From contig NZ_CP029480.1 of the NCBI RefSeq assembly GCF_003258705.1, positions 4,836,001 through 4,900,000 of the forward strand: a stretch of 64,000 bases of DNA, read 5' to 3'. The first letter of the stretch is position 1; the number at the start of each line of letters is the position of its first letter. Origin of the DNA: Arcticibacterium luteifluviistationis (GTDB lineage: Bacteria > Bacteroidota > Bacteroidia > Cytophagales > Spirosomataceae). A model generated the notes under the pieces. It was given only the letters and a program-made list of their open reading frames with translations. It was not told the origin of the DNA and did not search any database. The position numbers and the translations under genes were made by a program. This document shows positions 51,468 through 60,672 of this stretch, one piece after another.

Positions 51468-52967
51468 ATGAAAAAATCAATAATTCTAATATTACTAGTA
51501 GCATTTACACAAACGGGTTGTAAAGAAGACTTCCTAAGTTTGGTACCCGCTACTGCATTGAGTTCTGCTACTTTCTTTACTAAGCAGGCTGACTTTGAAC
51601 AAGCTGTAAATGCAGCTTACGTACCACTTCGTAGTATTGTTAATGACAGAGCATGGCTTTTAGGTGAAATGCATTCTGACAACACATACTATGCTAGAAA
51701 TATCCTTTTTGGAGCTACTGAGCAACAAGAAGATTTAGCTGACTTCGCAGTTCCTACCGCAAATGGCGTAACATCAAACGGGCATGTTTTAGCTCAATAC
51801 AGACTTGATTACCAAATCATTTCAAGAAGTAATCAAATACTATCTCAAATTGACGATGTAGACTTTGATGCAACAATAAAGGCTAACTTAAAGGGGCAAG
51901 CTCAGTTTCTAAGAGCCTATGCCTATTTTGAGCTTGTAAGGTATTTTGGGAAAGTACCATTGCATTTAGAACCTGTTACTGACAGACAAGGTGCTGCACT
52001 TCCATTATCTGACGAAAGTGCTATTTATGCTCAAATCATTTCTGATGCTACAGCAGCCGCAAGTGGTTTATTGTCTAAGTCGGCACAAGAGCCTGGCAGG
52101 GTTACATCTGGAGCAGCCAAAACACTTCTTGCCAATGTTCACATTGTACAAAAAAACTGGGCTGAAGCGGCAAGTTTGTTACAACAAGTAGTAAACAGCG
52201 GAGAATATTCTTTAATGCCTAACTATGCTGATGCCTTTTCTGACAACAGTAGCAATAAGAATAATTCAGAGTCAGTTTTTGAAGTTCAATTTTTAGAAGG
52301 TTCTGCAGGTCTTAATGGTAACTTTATTTACAATTTCATGCCAAGACCTATCAGCCCTGCTGAGTTAGCTCCTATTACAGGTACTTCAAACCCACAACCT
52401 ATCAGTGGAGAAGGAAACAATATTCCTACACCAGACATTATTGCGGCTTATGAAGATGGCGATTTGAGAAAAGATGCGTCAATAGATTATGTAACTTTGG
52501 GTGGAAGCTTAAGAAGTAACCAAGTATATCCATACATTAAGAAGTATGCTAAACACCATAGCTTACATAATAATACTGGAACAAACTGGCCAATTTACCG
52601 TTACTCTGAAGTATTATTATTCTTAGCAGAAGCTCTGGCAGAACAAGGTCAAACTAGTGAAGCTGCAAATTACTTAAATCAGGTTCGCTCTAGAGCTGGC
52701 TTAGCTAACAGTACTGCATCCGACTTAAAAACAGCTATTTATAAGGAAAGAAGAGTGGAGTTAGCATTTGAAAACAAGCGTTGGTTTGACTTAGTAAGAA
52801 CAGACCGTGCTATTGATGTAATTACAGCTTACGGAAACCGCATAAAAGCTAATCCTTTAGATTATTATTATCCAGATGGTGCAGAGGCCAGAAGCAATGC
52901 GTTTTCTAACATCTCATTACTATACGGCTTACCTGCAGACGAAGCGGCTCTTTCTCCCCATTTTTAA
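51468..52967 (+). CDS. SusD/RagB-family glycan-binding lipoprotein
   Basis: 499 residues. Lipobox TQTGCKEDFL near residue 18. N-terminal ATALSSATFFTKQADFEQAVNAAYVPLR, TPR-like helices (KGQAQFLRAYAYFELVRYFGKVPL) and the C-terminal SusD signature (YRYSEVLLFLAEALAEQGQ, YLNQVRSRAGL, KERRVELAFENKRWFDLVRT) are complete. It forms the lid on the SusC barrel and binds the imported sugar. Followed by a hairpin (52985-53026), then the cytochrome gene. Confidence 0.95.
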   Translation: MKKSIILILLVAFTQTGCKEDFLSLVPATALSSATFFTKQADFEQAVNAAYVPLRSIVNDRAWLLGEMHSDNTYYARNILFGATEQQEDLADFAVPTANGVTSNGHVLAQYRLDYQIISRSNQILSQIDDVDFDATIKANLKGQAQFLRAYAYFELVRYFGKVPLHLEPVTDRQGAALPLSDESAIYAQIISDATAAASGLLSKSAQEPGRVTSGAAKTLLANVHIVQKNWAEAASLLQQVVNSGEYSLMPNYADAFSDNSSNKNNSESVFEVQFLEGSAGLNGNFIYNFMPRPISPAELAPITGTSNPQPISGEGNNIPTPDIIAAYEDGDLRKDASIDYVTLGGSLRSNQVYPYIKKYAKHHSLHNNTGTNWPIYRYSEVLLFLAEALAEQGQTSEAANYLNQVRSRAGLANSTASDLKTAIYKERRVELAFENKRWFDLVRTDRAIDVITAYGNRIKANPLDYYYPDGAEARSNAFSNISLLYGLPADEAALSPHF

Positions 52968-52984
52968 TCTTTTAATACAAGAAA

Positions 52985-53026
52985 ATACTGCACAAGAGAA
53001 AATTAATTATTTATCTTGTGCAGTAT
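52985..53026 (+). terminator. Hairpin between susD and downstream genes (attenuator candidate)
   Basis: 12-bp perfect stem ATACTGCACAAG (52985-52996) with 53015-53026, loop of 18 bases, without a following T run. Probably an RNA 3'-end stabiliser or partial terminator that lowers expression of downstream genes relative to susCD. Confidence 0.5.
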
Positions 53027-53052
53027 AAACTAAAATTCAACCTAGGGAAACT

Positions 53053-55734
53053 ATGTCATTAAAAAAACGAACACTTATCCTGCTATTTGCAGCAGCCGCA
53101 TTCACTGTTGCAAACTCCTTTACCTACTTGAAAAAGCAGGTTCTGGCATCAATGGATGAGGAAAATCCAAAAATTAAAAAATTAAGATTATCAGAAGGTT
53201 TTAGGGCGGAACACCTCTACAGTCCTTCTGAAGAAGATGAAGGTTCTTGGGTAGCCATGACCTTTGATGATAAAGGCAGAATGATAACTTCTGACCAATA
53301 TGGCTCACTTTACAGATTGAAAATTCCAGCTATTGGAAGTGCAAGCTCTAAACCGAAAGTGGAGAAAATCAAAATTGGAACAGGTGCTAATATTGACAAA
53401 GTAGGTATGGGTTATGCCAATGGATTGCTCTATGCATTCAATAGCCTTTACGTGATGATTAACAACGGGAAAAACAATAAAGACTTCCCTCGTTCTAGTG
53501 GCTTATACAGACTTCAAGATACGAACAACGATGACCATTTTGATAAAATCACTTTACTAAAAGAACTAGTAGGACAAGGGGAACATGGCCCGCACAGCAT
53601 CGTGCTTTCTCCTGACGGAAAATCTCTTTATGTAATTGCTGGAAATCATACAGACGTTCCAGAAATGGACGGATATCGCCTACCATCAAACTGGCAAGAA
53701 GACAACCTTTTCCCATTAATTAAAGACCCAAGAGGACACGCCAACGACCGCATGGCACCTGGTGGGTGGATAGCAAACCTAGACCCAGAAGGGAAAAAAT
53801 GGGAACTAGTAAGTGCTGGATATAGAAATGCATTTGACTTAGCTTTTAATGAAGTAGGTGATTTATTTGCTTATGATGCAGATATGGAGTGGGATTTTGG
53901 ACAACCTTGGTACCGCCCTACACGAATCAACCATTCTACAAGTGGTTCAGAACATGGCTGGAGAACAGGAAACAGCAAGTGGTCTCCTTCTTATCCAGAT
54001 AACCTTCCTCCAGTAATAAACATTGGACAGGGTTCTCCTACCAACCTATTGCACTTAAAAGATGCCAAATTCCCAGCTAAATACAGAAGTTCATTATTAG
54101 CTTTTGACTGGAGTTTCGGAATTATGCATGCTATCCATTTGAAGCCAGAAGGGGCATCGTATACTGCAGAAAGAGAAGAGTTTTTATCCGGTATTCCATT
54201 ACCACTTACTGACGGAACTATTGGCCCTGATGGAGCTCTCTACTTCTTAACAGGTGGTCGTAGACTAGAGTCTGACCTATACCGTGTAAGTTATGTGGGT
54301 TCTGAAAGCACTGCTCCAGTGGCTATCAAGCCTATCAATGCTGAAAATCAATTAAGAAGAGACTTAGAAAAGTATCACGTAGCGGGGGCTGATAAAAGTG
54401 CTATTAAAAAAGCGTGGCCTGAGTTAAGTAACTCTGATAGGTTTATTAGATATGCTGCTAGATTAGTATTAGAGCATCAGCCAGTTTCAGAATGGCAGTC
54501 AAAAGCTCTTTCTGAGAAAAACGCTGTAGCTAAAACCCAAGCTCTAATTTCTTTAATTAGAATGGGAGATGGCTCTAAGAAAAACGAAATCTTAAATGCC
54601 CTTTCAAGCATTAATTACAAAAGCCTGAATGAAGGTGAGCAATTAGATATCCTAAGAGCTTTTGAGTTGGCTTTCTTAAGAATGGGAGAGCCAGAAGGTG
54701 ATACCAAAGCGAAAGTGATAGCATTATTAAGTTCTGAATACCCTGCTAGAACAGCTCAGTTAAACAGGTCTTTAAGCAAAGTTCTATTGTATTTAGACGC
54801 TCCCGGAGCTGTTGACAAAACGTTGGCTCTTATGGAAATAGAAACAGAGCCTGGTACCGAAAGCTTAATGGAAGAAACAGCGACTGCTTCTAGTGACCTT
54901 ATATTGAGAAACCCTCAGTATGGTTCTGACATTGCCAAAATGCTGGCCAATATGCCTCCAATGCAGCACACTTATTATGCTACTGTATTAAGCATGGCTA
55001 AAAAGGGTTGGACAGAGAAAACAAGAGCAACTTACTTTTCTTGGTTCAAAAAAGCCTTGGGTTATAAAGGTGGACTTAGTTATGTTGGTTTTGTTGACAG
55101 AGCTCGTAAACTAGCCTTAAAAAATGTACCAGAAGATAAAATCGAATACTACAATCAGCTTTCTGGAGCCGAATTACTTACTTCTAACGGTAACGACATC
55201 ATAGATATGACTTACCCGAAAGGGCCAGGAAAAAGATGGAAAGTAGAGTCCGCCGAAAAAGCAATAAAAGGAGGTTTGAGCGGTAGAGATTTCAAAAATG
55301 GAAAAGCCATGTTTGCCGCTACTACTTGTAAAAACTGTCATACTATGAGAGGAGAAGGTGGAGCCATTGGACCAGACCTTACCCAGTTAGGTACACGTTT
55401 TTCATCAAAAGATATGCTAGAAGCTATTATTGACCCTAATGCGGTAGTCTCTGACCAATACGCAGCATCTCAAATCAGCTTAAAAGACGGTAATTCGTTA
55501 GTAGGTAGACTTGTCAATGAAGACAATAAAGCCTACTACATTTCTTCGAATCCGTTTGCACCAGAAATGTTAGAAAAAGTACTTAAATCAGAAGTAGTAT
55601 CTGTAAAAAGTTCACAAGTTTCTATGATGTTCCCTGGTCTTATAAATAGCCTTAATGAGGATGAACTTAAAGATTTGATGGCTTACCTGATGTCAGGAGG
55701 CAATGAAAACAATAAGATGTTCTCATCAAAATAA
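53053..55734 (+). CDS. PVC-type dehydrogenase / heme-binding cytochrome c protein
   Basis: 893 residues with a signal peptide. An N-terminal beta-propeller (RLSEGFRAEHLYSPSEEDEGSWVAMTFDDKGRMITSDQYGSLYRL, GEHGPHSIVLSPDGKSLYVIAGNH) resembles the membrane-bound dehydrogenase domain of Planctomycetes/Verrucomicrobia (TIGR02604-like). A HEAT-repeat-like helical region (about 430-700) follows, then a C-terminal cytochrome c domain with FAATTCKNCHTMRGEGGAIGPDLTQ (CxxCH, about residue 760) of the TIGR02603 type. It likely oxidises sugars or alcohols in the periplasm and passes electrons on. Substrate unknown; it is placed between SusCD and the sulfatase. Confidence 0.85.
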   Translation: MSLKKRTLILLFAAAAFTVANSFTYLKKQVLASMDEENPKIKKLRLSEGFRAEHLYSPSEEDEGSWVAMTFDDKGRMITSDQYGSLYRLKIPAIGSASSKPKVEKIKIGTGANIDKVGMGYANGLLYAFNSLYVMINNGKNNKDFPRSSGLYRLQDTNNDDHFDKITLLKELVGQGEHGPHSIVLSPDGKSLYVIAGNHTDVPEMDGYRLPSNWQEDNLFPLIKDPRGHANDRMAPGGWIANLDPEGKKWELVSAGYRNAFDLAFNEVGDLFAYDADMEWDFGQPWYRPTRINHSTSGSEHGWRTGNSKWSPSYPDNLPPVINIGQGSPTNLLHLKDAKFPAKYRSSLLAFDWSFGIMHAIHLKPEGASYTAEREEFLSGIPLPLTDGTIGPDGALYFLTGGRRLESDLYRVSYVGSESTAPVAIKPINAENQLRRDLEKYHVAGADKSAIKKAWPELSNSDRFIRYAARLVLEHQPVSEWQSKALSEKNAVAKTQALISLIRMGDGSKKNEILNALSSINYKSLNEGEQLDILRAFELAFLRMGEPEGDTKAKVIALLSSEYPARTAQLNRSLSKVLLYLDAPGAVDKTLALMEIETEPGTESLMEETATASSDLILRNPQYGSDIAKMLANMPPMQHTYYATVLSMAKKGWTEKTRATYFSWFKKALGYKGGLSYVGFVDRARKLALKNVPEDKIEYYNQLSGAELLTSNGNDIIDMTYPKGPGKRWKVESAEKAIKGGLSGRDFKNGKAMFAATTCKNCHTMRGEGGAIGPDLTQLGTRFSSKDMLEAIIDPNAVVSDQYAASQISLKDGNSLVGRLVNEDNKAYYISSNPFAPEMLEKVLKSEVVSVKSSQVSMMFPGLINSLNEDELKDLMAYLMSGGNENNKMFSSK

Positions 55735-55778
55735 AATAAAGGTCTATTGTGCCCTACAAGCATAATAGACCTTTATTT
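55734..55778 (+). terminator. Rho-independent terminator after PVC cytochrome gene
   Basis: 15-bp perfect stem AAATAAAGGTCTATT (55734-55748) with AATAGACCTTTATTT (55764-55778), T-rich tail. It overlaps the last base of the stop codon. It suggests the sulfatase has its own promoter or depends on readthrough. Confidence 0.85.
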
Positions 55779-55866
55779 TATAGAAAAATTCGAGTTTAGT
55801 TTGAAATAAGATTTGGTTCAGGTAGTAATTACCTGGGCCAATCTTTTTCACTTTAGCCCATCCTAT

Positions 55867-57321
55867 ATGAGAAGAATATCAATCCCTATTTGCCTTTTTA
55901 TTCTATGTTCTTGTTTTAAAAGTGTCACTGCCCAAGAAACATCAGAAAAACCAAACATCTTATACATTCTAGTAGACCAATGGAGAGCTCAAGCCACAGG
56001 TTACTCGGGAAACCAAGATGTTATTACACCAAACTTAGACCAACTAGCGTCTGAAAGTATCAACCTACAAAATGCCGTTTCTGGTACACCAGTCTGTACG
56101 CCACATAGGGCGTCGCTTATGACTGGACAGTACCCACTTACCAATGGCGTTTTCATGAATGATGTACTTTTAGACACCAATGCCATAACACTCCCGAAAG
56201 TGTTTAAGAAAGACGGATACGATACTGGCTATATTGGCAAATGGCATCTAGACGGTCACGGCAGAAACACCTACATCCCTCCTACGCGTCAACAAGGTTT
56301 TGCCTACTGGAAAGTACTCGAATGCACCCATAATTATAACAACTCTGCTTACTACACAGGCAAGTCAGATGAAAAGAAATTTTGGAATGGGTATGACGCT
56401 GCCGCTCAAACGGAAGACGTTTTAAACTACCTAGACGAACAGTCAAAAAGTAAAAAACCTTTTTTATTAATGCTATCAATAGGTAGCCCACATGCTCCTT
56501 ATGATACCGCACCGGAAGAGTTTAAAAAGCTCTATAAAAACAAAGAGATTTTCATTCATAAGAATGTACCAGAAGAACTAAGGGAAAAAGTCGAAAACGA
56601 TACCCGAGGATATTACGCTCACATGACCGCTATTGACTCTTATATCGGTCAAATTAGGCAAAAGCTAAAAGACTTAAACATGGATAAAAACACCATAATA
56701 GTCTTCACCTCTGACCATGGCGACCTTTTAGGCTCTCATGGCTTTTATAAAAAACAACAGCCTTACCAAGAGAGTATCAAAGTTCCTTTCCTTATTCATT
56801 ATCCTAAAGCTTTTGGCAAAAAAGGTAGCATTTCTCCAGCTCTTTTAAACTCACCAGACATTATGCCTACGCTCTTAGGTTTATCAAACATTGATATTCC
56901 TGAAACAGTAGAAGGTTTAGACTTCTCTTCTGTTTTAAAAGGCGAAAAGAAAGACAAAGTAAAACAAACACTTATCTCCTGTCCACAGCCTTTCGGTCAG
57001 TGGGCCAGAAAAAGAGGGGGAAAAGAATATAGAGGTGTATTTACAGGAAGGTATACCTACACCAGAGATTTAGAAGGTCCTTGGCTACTTTTTGATAATG
57101 TGGCGGACCCTTTTCAAATGAATAATTTGATAGGCAAAGTAGAGCATAAAAAACTTCAAAAGACTTTGAACAAAAAGCTAAATAAAGAACTTCAAAAGAG
57201 AAATGATGAATTTCTCCCTGGTATGGAATACGTCAAAAAATGGAACTACTTGGTAGACGAAACCGAGACCGTTCCATACAGAAATGTCAATTACGAAGGA
57301 AAACCAATAAACGAATTATAA
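55867..57321 (+). CDS. Sulfatase (S1 family, formylglycine type) in the PUL
   Basis: 484 residues from ATG 55867 (an in-frame TTG at 55813 lies further upstream). Signal peptide MRRISIPICLFILCSCFKSVTAQ. ILVDQWR is the first metal site (VDQ rather than VDD, as in several S1 subfamilies). CTPHRASLMTGQYP (Cys about 77) is the C-x-P-x-R formylglycine motif; KWHLDGHG and FTSDHGDLLGSHG complete the active site. It removes sulfate from a sugar or oligosaccharide in the periplasm. Distinct from the 7.2-kb sulfatase in both metal-site residues. Confidence 0.93.
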   Translation: MRRISIPICLFILCSCFKSVTAQETSEKPNILYILVDQWRAQATGYSGNQDVITPNLDQLASESINLQNAVSGTPVCTPHRASLMTGQYPLTNGVFMNDVLLDTNAITLPKVFKKDGYDTGYIGKWHLDGHGRNTYIPPTRQQGFAYWKVLECTHNYNNSAYYTGKSDEKKFWNGYDAAAQTEDVLNYLDEQSKSKKPFLLMLSIGSPHAPYDTAPEEFKKLYKNKEIFIHKNVPEELREKVENDTRGYYAHMTAIDSYIGQIRQKLKDLNMDKNTIIVFTSDHGDLLGSHGFYKKQQPYQESIKVPFLIHYPKAFGKKGSISPALLNSPDIMPTLLGLSNIDIPETVEGLDFSSVLKGEKKDKVKQTLISCPQPFGQWARKRGGKEYRGVFTGRYTYTRDLEGPWLLFDNVADPFQMNNLIGKVEHKKLQKTLNKKLNKELQKRNDEFLPGMEYVKKWNYLVDETETVPYRNVNYEGKPINEL

Positions 57322-57344
57322 ACAATCATTTATAACAACCCAGC

Positions 57345-58130
57345 ATGATAAATAAAAATTTAAGCTACTTAATGGCAGCCGCTGCCATCTCATTTACCTC
57401 CATTTCTTGCACCGAATCACACAGTGCCTCGCAGGAAGCTGCAGTGGAAGAAACCGATGCCTTTGTAGATATATTCAACGGCGAAAATCTAGACGGTTGG
57501 GAGGGCGATACTACGTACTGGAGCGTACAAGACGGAAATTTAGTAGGAGAAATCACCCCTGCTACTTTGCTAAAAACAAATTCATTCATAATTTGGGAGG
57601 GCGGAGAGCCTGGCGATTTTGAACTGAAGGGAGAATTTAAAATTTCAGAGAAAGGAAACTCAGGAATTAACTACCGAAGCGTAAGATTTACGGAAGTTCC
57701 GAATGCTTTAAAAGGCTATCAGGCAGACATTGACGGTGCAAACCGTTATACAGGCCAAAACTATGAAGAGCGAGGAAGAGCCACGCTTGCATACAGAGGT
57801 CAAGTCACAAGCATCAATCCTCAAAGCGGAGATTGGACACATGAGCAAGTAAGAGAGAAAGTAAAAAAGAATGCTTGGACAGAATTAGAGGTAACAGGAA
57901 GTTTGGGTGACTCAGACTCCTTAAAAACCAAAATAAATGCCGAAGATTGGAATGAATTCCACTTGGTGGTAAAAGGAAACAGATTACAGCATTACATTAA
58001 TGGTATTTTAATGAGTGACGTAACTGATAATGATGAAGTAAACGGAAAGTCAAAAGGACTGCTTGGTGTTCAGGTTCACGTAGGACCACCAATGACCGTA
58101 ATGTATAGAAATTTAAAACTGAAGGAATAA
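57345..58130 (+). CDS. DUF1080 lipoprotein (3-keto-glycoside hydrolase-like)
   Basis: 261 residues. Lipobox SISCTES near residue 22. FVDIFNGENLDGWEGDTTYWSVQDGNLVGEIT is the DUF1080 signature; GDFELKGEFKISEKGNSGINYRSV and NEFHLVVKGNRLQHYINGILMSDVTD follow, the normal concanavalin-like jelly roll. Pfam names PF06439 3-keto-disaccharide hydrolase; characterised members cleave 3-keto-glycosides. It starts 23 bases after the sulfatase and is followed eight bases later by an epimerase, so it sits in the core catabolic operon. Confidence 0.88.
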   Translation: MINKNLSYLMAAAAISFTSISCTESHSASQEAAVEETDAFVDIFNGENLDGWEGDTTYWSVQDGNLVGEITPATLLKTNSFIIWEGGEPGDFELKGEFKISEKGNSGINYRSVRFTEVPNALKGYQADIDGANRYTGQNYEERGRATLAYRGQVTSINPQSGDWTHEQVREKVKKNAWTELEVTGSLGDSDSLKTKINAEDWNEFHLVVKGNRLQHYINGILMSDVTDNDEVNGKSKGLLGVQVHVGPPMTVMYRNLKLKE

Positions 58131-58137
58131 TAACAGA

Positions 58138-58992
58138 ATGACAAAAATCGGATTTAACGTATTAGCCTGGTCGGCCAATGTTTCGGAAGACCTCTACCCT
58201 ATCATAGAACGACTAAAAAAAACAGGTTATGATGGCGTAGAATATTTTGTAGGATCTGAAGATATAAAAAACTACAAACTGGTAGGTGACCGCTCTAGAG
58301 AGTTAGGTCTTGAAGTAACGTGTGTTACCGTAGTAAGCCCAGATGCTAACCCCGTTAGTGACGATTCTAAGATAAGAGAAAAAGGTTTAGACAGAGTGAA
58401 ATGGGCTATTGACAGAACGCACGAAATAGGAGGTTCTATTCTTTGTGGCCCCTTTCACTCTGCTCATGCTCACTTTTATGGTCGCCCAGCCACGGCCGAC
58501 GAACTCAAATGGAGTGCCGAAAACATGCACAGTGCAGGACAGCATGCCCAACAAGCTGGTGTAACTTTAGCCCTGGAAGCACTGAATAGGTTTGAGTGCT
58601 ACTTGGTAAATACTATGGCAGATTTAGCAAAACTGGTAAAAGAAGTGAATCATCCTCATGTGAGAGCCATGTTTGATACCCACCATAGCAATATTGAAGA
58701 AAAAAAATATGCTGCGGCCGTTAATGACATTGCCCCATATTTAGAGCATGTTCATATTTCTGAAAATGACAGAGGAACGCCAGGAAGTGGGCACATTCCT
58801 TTTGATGATGCTTTTGCCGCTTTAAAATCTATCAATTATGATGGATGGTTAACCATTGAAGCTTTTTCACGTAGTGACCCCGATTTCGCGAACGCCATCA
58901 ATGTTTGGAGAGAATATGACGACGCTTGGGACATTGCAGAAAAAGGTTTGAAGTTTATTCAAGAAATGTCTGCCAAACATGGTTTGAAGTAA
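58138..58992 (+). CDS. Sugar isomerase/epimerase (tagatose 3-epimerase-like)
   Basis: 284 residues, TIM barrel. GFNVLAWSANVSEDLYPIIERLKKTGYDGVEYF at the N-terminus; LALEALNRFECYLVNT (metal Glu), AMFDTHHSNIEE (metal Asp/His), HVHISENDRGTPGSGHIPF (His) and WLTIEAFS (Glu) make the Mn/Co site of the D-tagatose/D-psicose 3-epimerase group. Cytoplasmic. It should interconvert ketoses released by the upstream hydrolases. Confidence 0.85.
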   Translation: MTKIGFNVLAWSANVSEDLYPIIERLKKTGYDGVEYFVGSEDIKNYKLVGDRSRELGLEVTCVTVVSPDANPVSDDSKIREKGLDRVKWAIDRTHEIGGSILCGPFHSAHAHFYGRPATADELKWSAENMHSAGQHAQQAGVTLALEALNRFECYLVNTMADLAKLVKEVNHPHVRAMFDTHHSNIEEKKYAAAVNDIAPYLEHVHISENDRGTPGSGHIPFDDAFAALKSINYDGWLTIEAFSRSDPDFANAINVWREYDDAWDIAEKGLKFIQEMSAKHGLK

Positions 58993-59031
58993 AACCCAAA
59001 ACATTTAAACAACCTATTGAAAAATAACCCT

Positions 59032-59859
59032 ATGAATAACAAATTACCCTTCCGTTTTGGCTCCGAAGTCTACACGTGGTTTATGAGTGGAGACGGCGAA
59101 ACCCATAAAGGCCAGCTTGGTCACATGATTGAAATAATCGCTAAAGCTGGCTTTACAGGTATTCAGCCAATTTTCACTTGGATGGGCGACTTGGTAAATC
59201 CAGAATTATTAGCCGACAAGCTTAAAGAGCAAGGCATAGAACTAGCTGCTCTTGCTTTAGCTCAAGACTGGAATGGAGCAAAAGAAACGGACGAGGAAAA
59301 AATAGTAGCAGACAATGCCATAGCTCTTCTAGAGCATTTCCCTGGAGCCATGCTAAATACGGTTCAAATTCCAACTGGACGTCATGATATAGAAACCAGA
59401 AGAAAAAGCTTGGTTAACATTGTCAATACAGTTTCTAAAAGAGCTGCTGACAAAGGAATTCCATGTAGCTATCATCCTAATTCGCCGCATACATCTATCA
59501 TCAGAACTGAGGAGGATTATAAAATAGTTTTAGAAAGCCTTGACACCACCGTAACTGGTTGGACTCCAGACGTAGGTCATATCATAAATGGCGGCATGGA
59601 CCCACTTTCTAAAATGAAAGAATACCAATCGCTCATAAACCATGTACATTATAAAGATTGGGATGGAAATCCTGAATTTGTATTGATGGGTAAAGGGAAA
59701 GTTGAGCTTTTAGAAATAACTCAATGGTTAAAAGACATCAACTATGGCGGCTGGATAATTTGCGAAGACGAAGGCTCTTTAGCCTTAGAAGACCCTGATG
59801 CAGTAACCATTCATGATGGTCAATGGATTGTAAACGATTTAATTCCAAAACTGAAGTAA
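59032..59859 (+). CDS. Sugar phosphate isomerase/epimerase (AP endonuclease-2 fold)
   Basis: 275 residues from ATG 59032 (an in-frame TTG 15 bases upstream is less likely). PFRFGSEVYTWFMSGDGETHKGQLGHMIEIIAKAGFTGIQPI opens an AP_endonuc_2 TIM barrel. Metal ligands probably in CSYHPNSPH, WTPDVGHIINGG, HYKDWDGNPEFVLMGKGKVEL and IICEDEG. No characterised close relative recognised. It overlaps the same transcription unit; the following hydrolase starts one base after its stop. Confidence 0.8.
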   Translation: MNNKLPFRFGSEVYTWFMSGDGETHKGQLGHMIEIIAKAGFTGIQPIFTWMGDLVNPELLADKLKEQGIELAALALAQDWNGAKETDEEKIVADNAIALLEHFPGAMLNTVQIPTGRHDIETRRKSLVNIVNTVSKRAADKGIPCSYHPNSPHTSIIRTEEDYKIVLESLDTTVTGWTPDVGHIINGGMDPLSKMKEYQSLINHVHYKDWDGNPEFVLMGKGKVELLEITQWLKDINYGGWIICEDEGSLALEDPDAVTIHDGQWIVNDLIPKLK

Positions 59860-59860
59860 G

Positions 59861-60670
59861 ATGCCCATCATAGATTCAAACGGTATTAAACTTTATTATG
59901 AAGAGCTAGGCGAAGCTTCTAAGCCGCCTTTGCTTTTGATAATGGGCATCACAGCACCTGGCTCTGTTTGGTATGACCATGCTAAAGAATGGTCAAAAGA
60001 ATTCCGATGTATTTTAGTAGATAACAGAGGTGTAGGAAAATCAGACAAGCCAAAAGGACCATACACCACGGCTCAAATGGCCGATGACTGTGCAGGATTA
60101 TTAGAAACTTTAAACCTAGAAAACGTCAGCGTGGCTGGTGTTTCTATGGGCAGTACCATTGCTTTAGAATTAGCCATTAGGCATCCAAAGCTGGTCAAAT
60201 CTTTACTTCTCATGTGTCCATGGGCAAGATGCGATAATAAAGCAAAAGCCATTTTTGAACACATGATGGTTTGCAAAGCAAGGTTCAGACCAGAGGAGTT
60301 TAGTCATTATATCCAACTCTTAATTTATGCGAAAGCTTCTTGGGATAATGAAGAAACCGTCAAAGAACTAGCAGAAGGAAGAGAACAAGACGCCATTGGT
60401 GAAAACCAACAACCGCTTCATGGTTTAGAGGGGCAAGCTTATGCCTGCATAAACCATAATGTATACGATAAACTAGCCAGTATTTCGCAGTCAACATTTA
60501 TAGTAGGCGGCGAAGAAGATGAGTTTACGCCAAAATGGATGTCGGAAGAAATAAATGCTGCCATGCCAAATTCGGAGATGTACTTATACCCTAAAAGTGG
60601 ACATATTTTTCATTTTGAAAACTTAGAAGATTTTAACAAAAGAGCCTTAAATTGGCTTTTAGCACATTAA
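59861..60670 (+). CDS. Alpha/beta hydrolase
   Basis: 269 residues, no signal peptide. LLLIMGITAPGSVWYDHAKEW (oxyanion-hole strand), VSVAGVSMGSTIALELAIRHPKLVKSLLLMCP with the nucleophile elbow GVSMGS, FIVGGEEDEFTP (Asp) and PKSGHIFHFENLEDF (His) form a complete catalytic triad. Cytoplasmic hydrolase, perhaps a lactonase or esterase acting on oxidised sugar intermediates. Substrate inferred only from its position between two sugar isomerases and the DUF4432 gene. Confidence 0.82.
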   Translation: MPIIDSNGIKLYYEELGEASKPPLLLIMGITAPGSVWYDHAKEWSKEFRCILVDNRGVGKSDKPKGPYTTAQMADDCAGLLETLNLENVSVAGVSMGSTIALELAIRHPKLVKSLLLMCPWARCDNKAKAIFEHMMVCKARFRPEEFSHYIQLLIYAKASWDNEETVKELAEGREQDAIGENQQPLHGLEGQAYACINHNVYDKLASISQSTFIVGGEEDEFTPKWMSEEINAAMPNSEMYLYPKSGHIFHFENLEDFNKRALNWLLAH

Positions 60671-60672
60671 TA

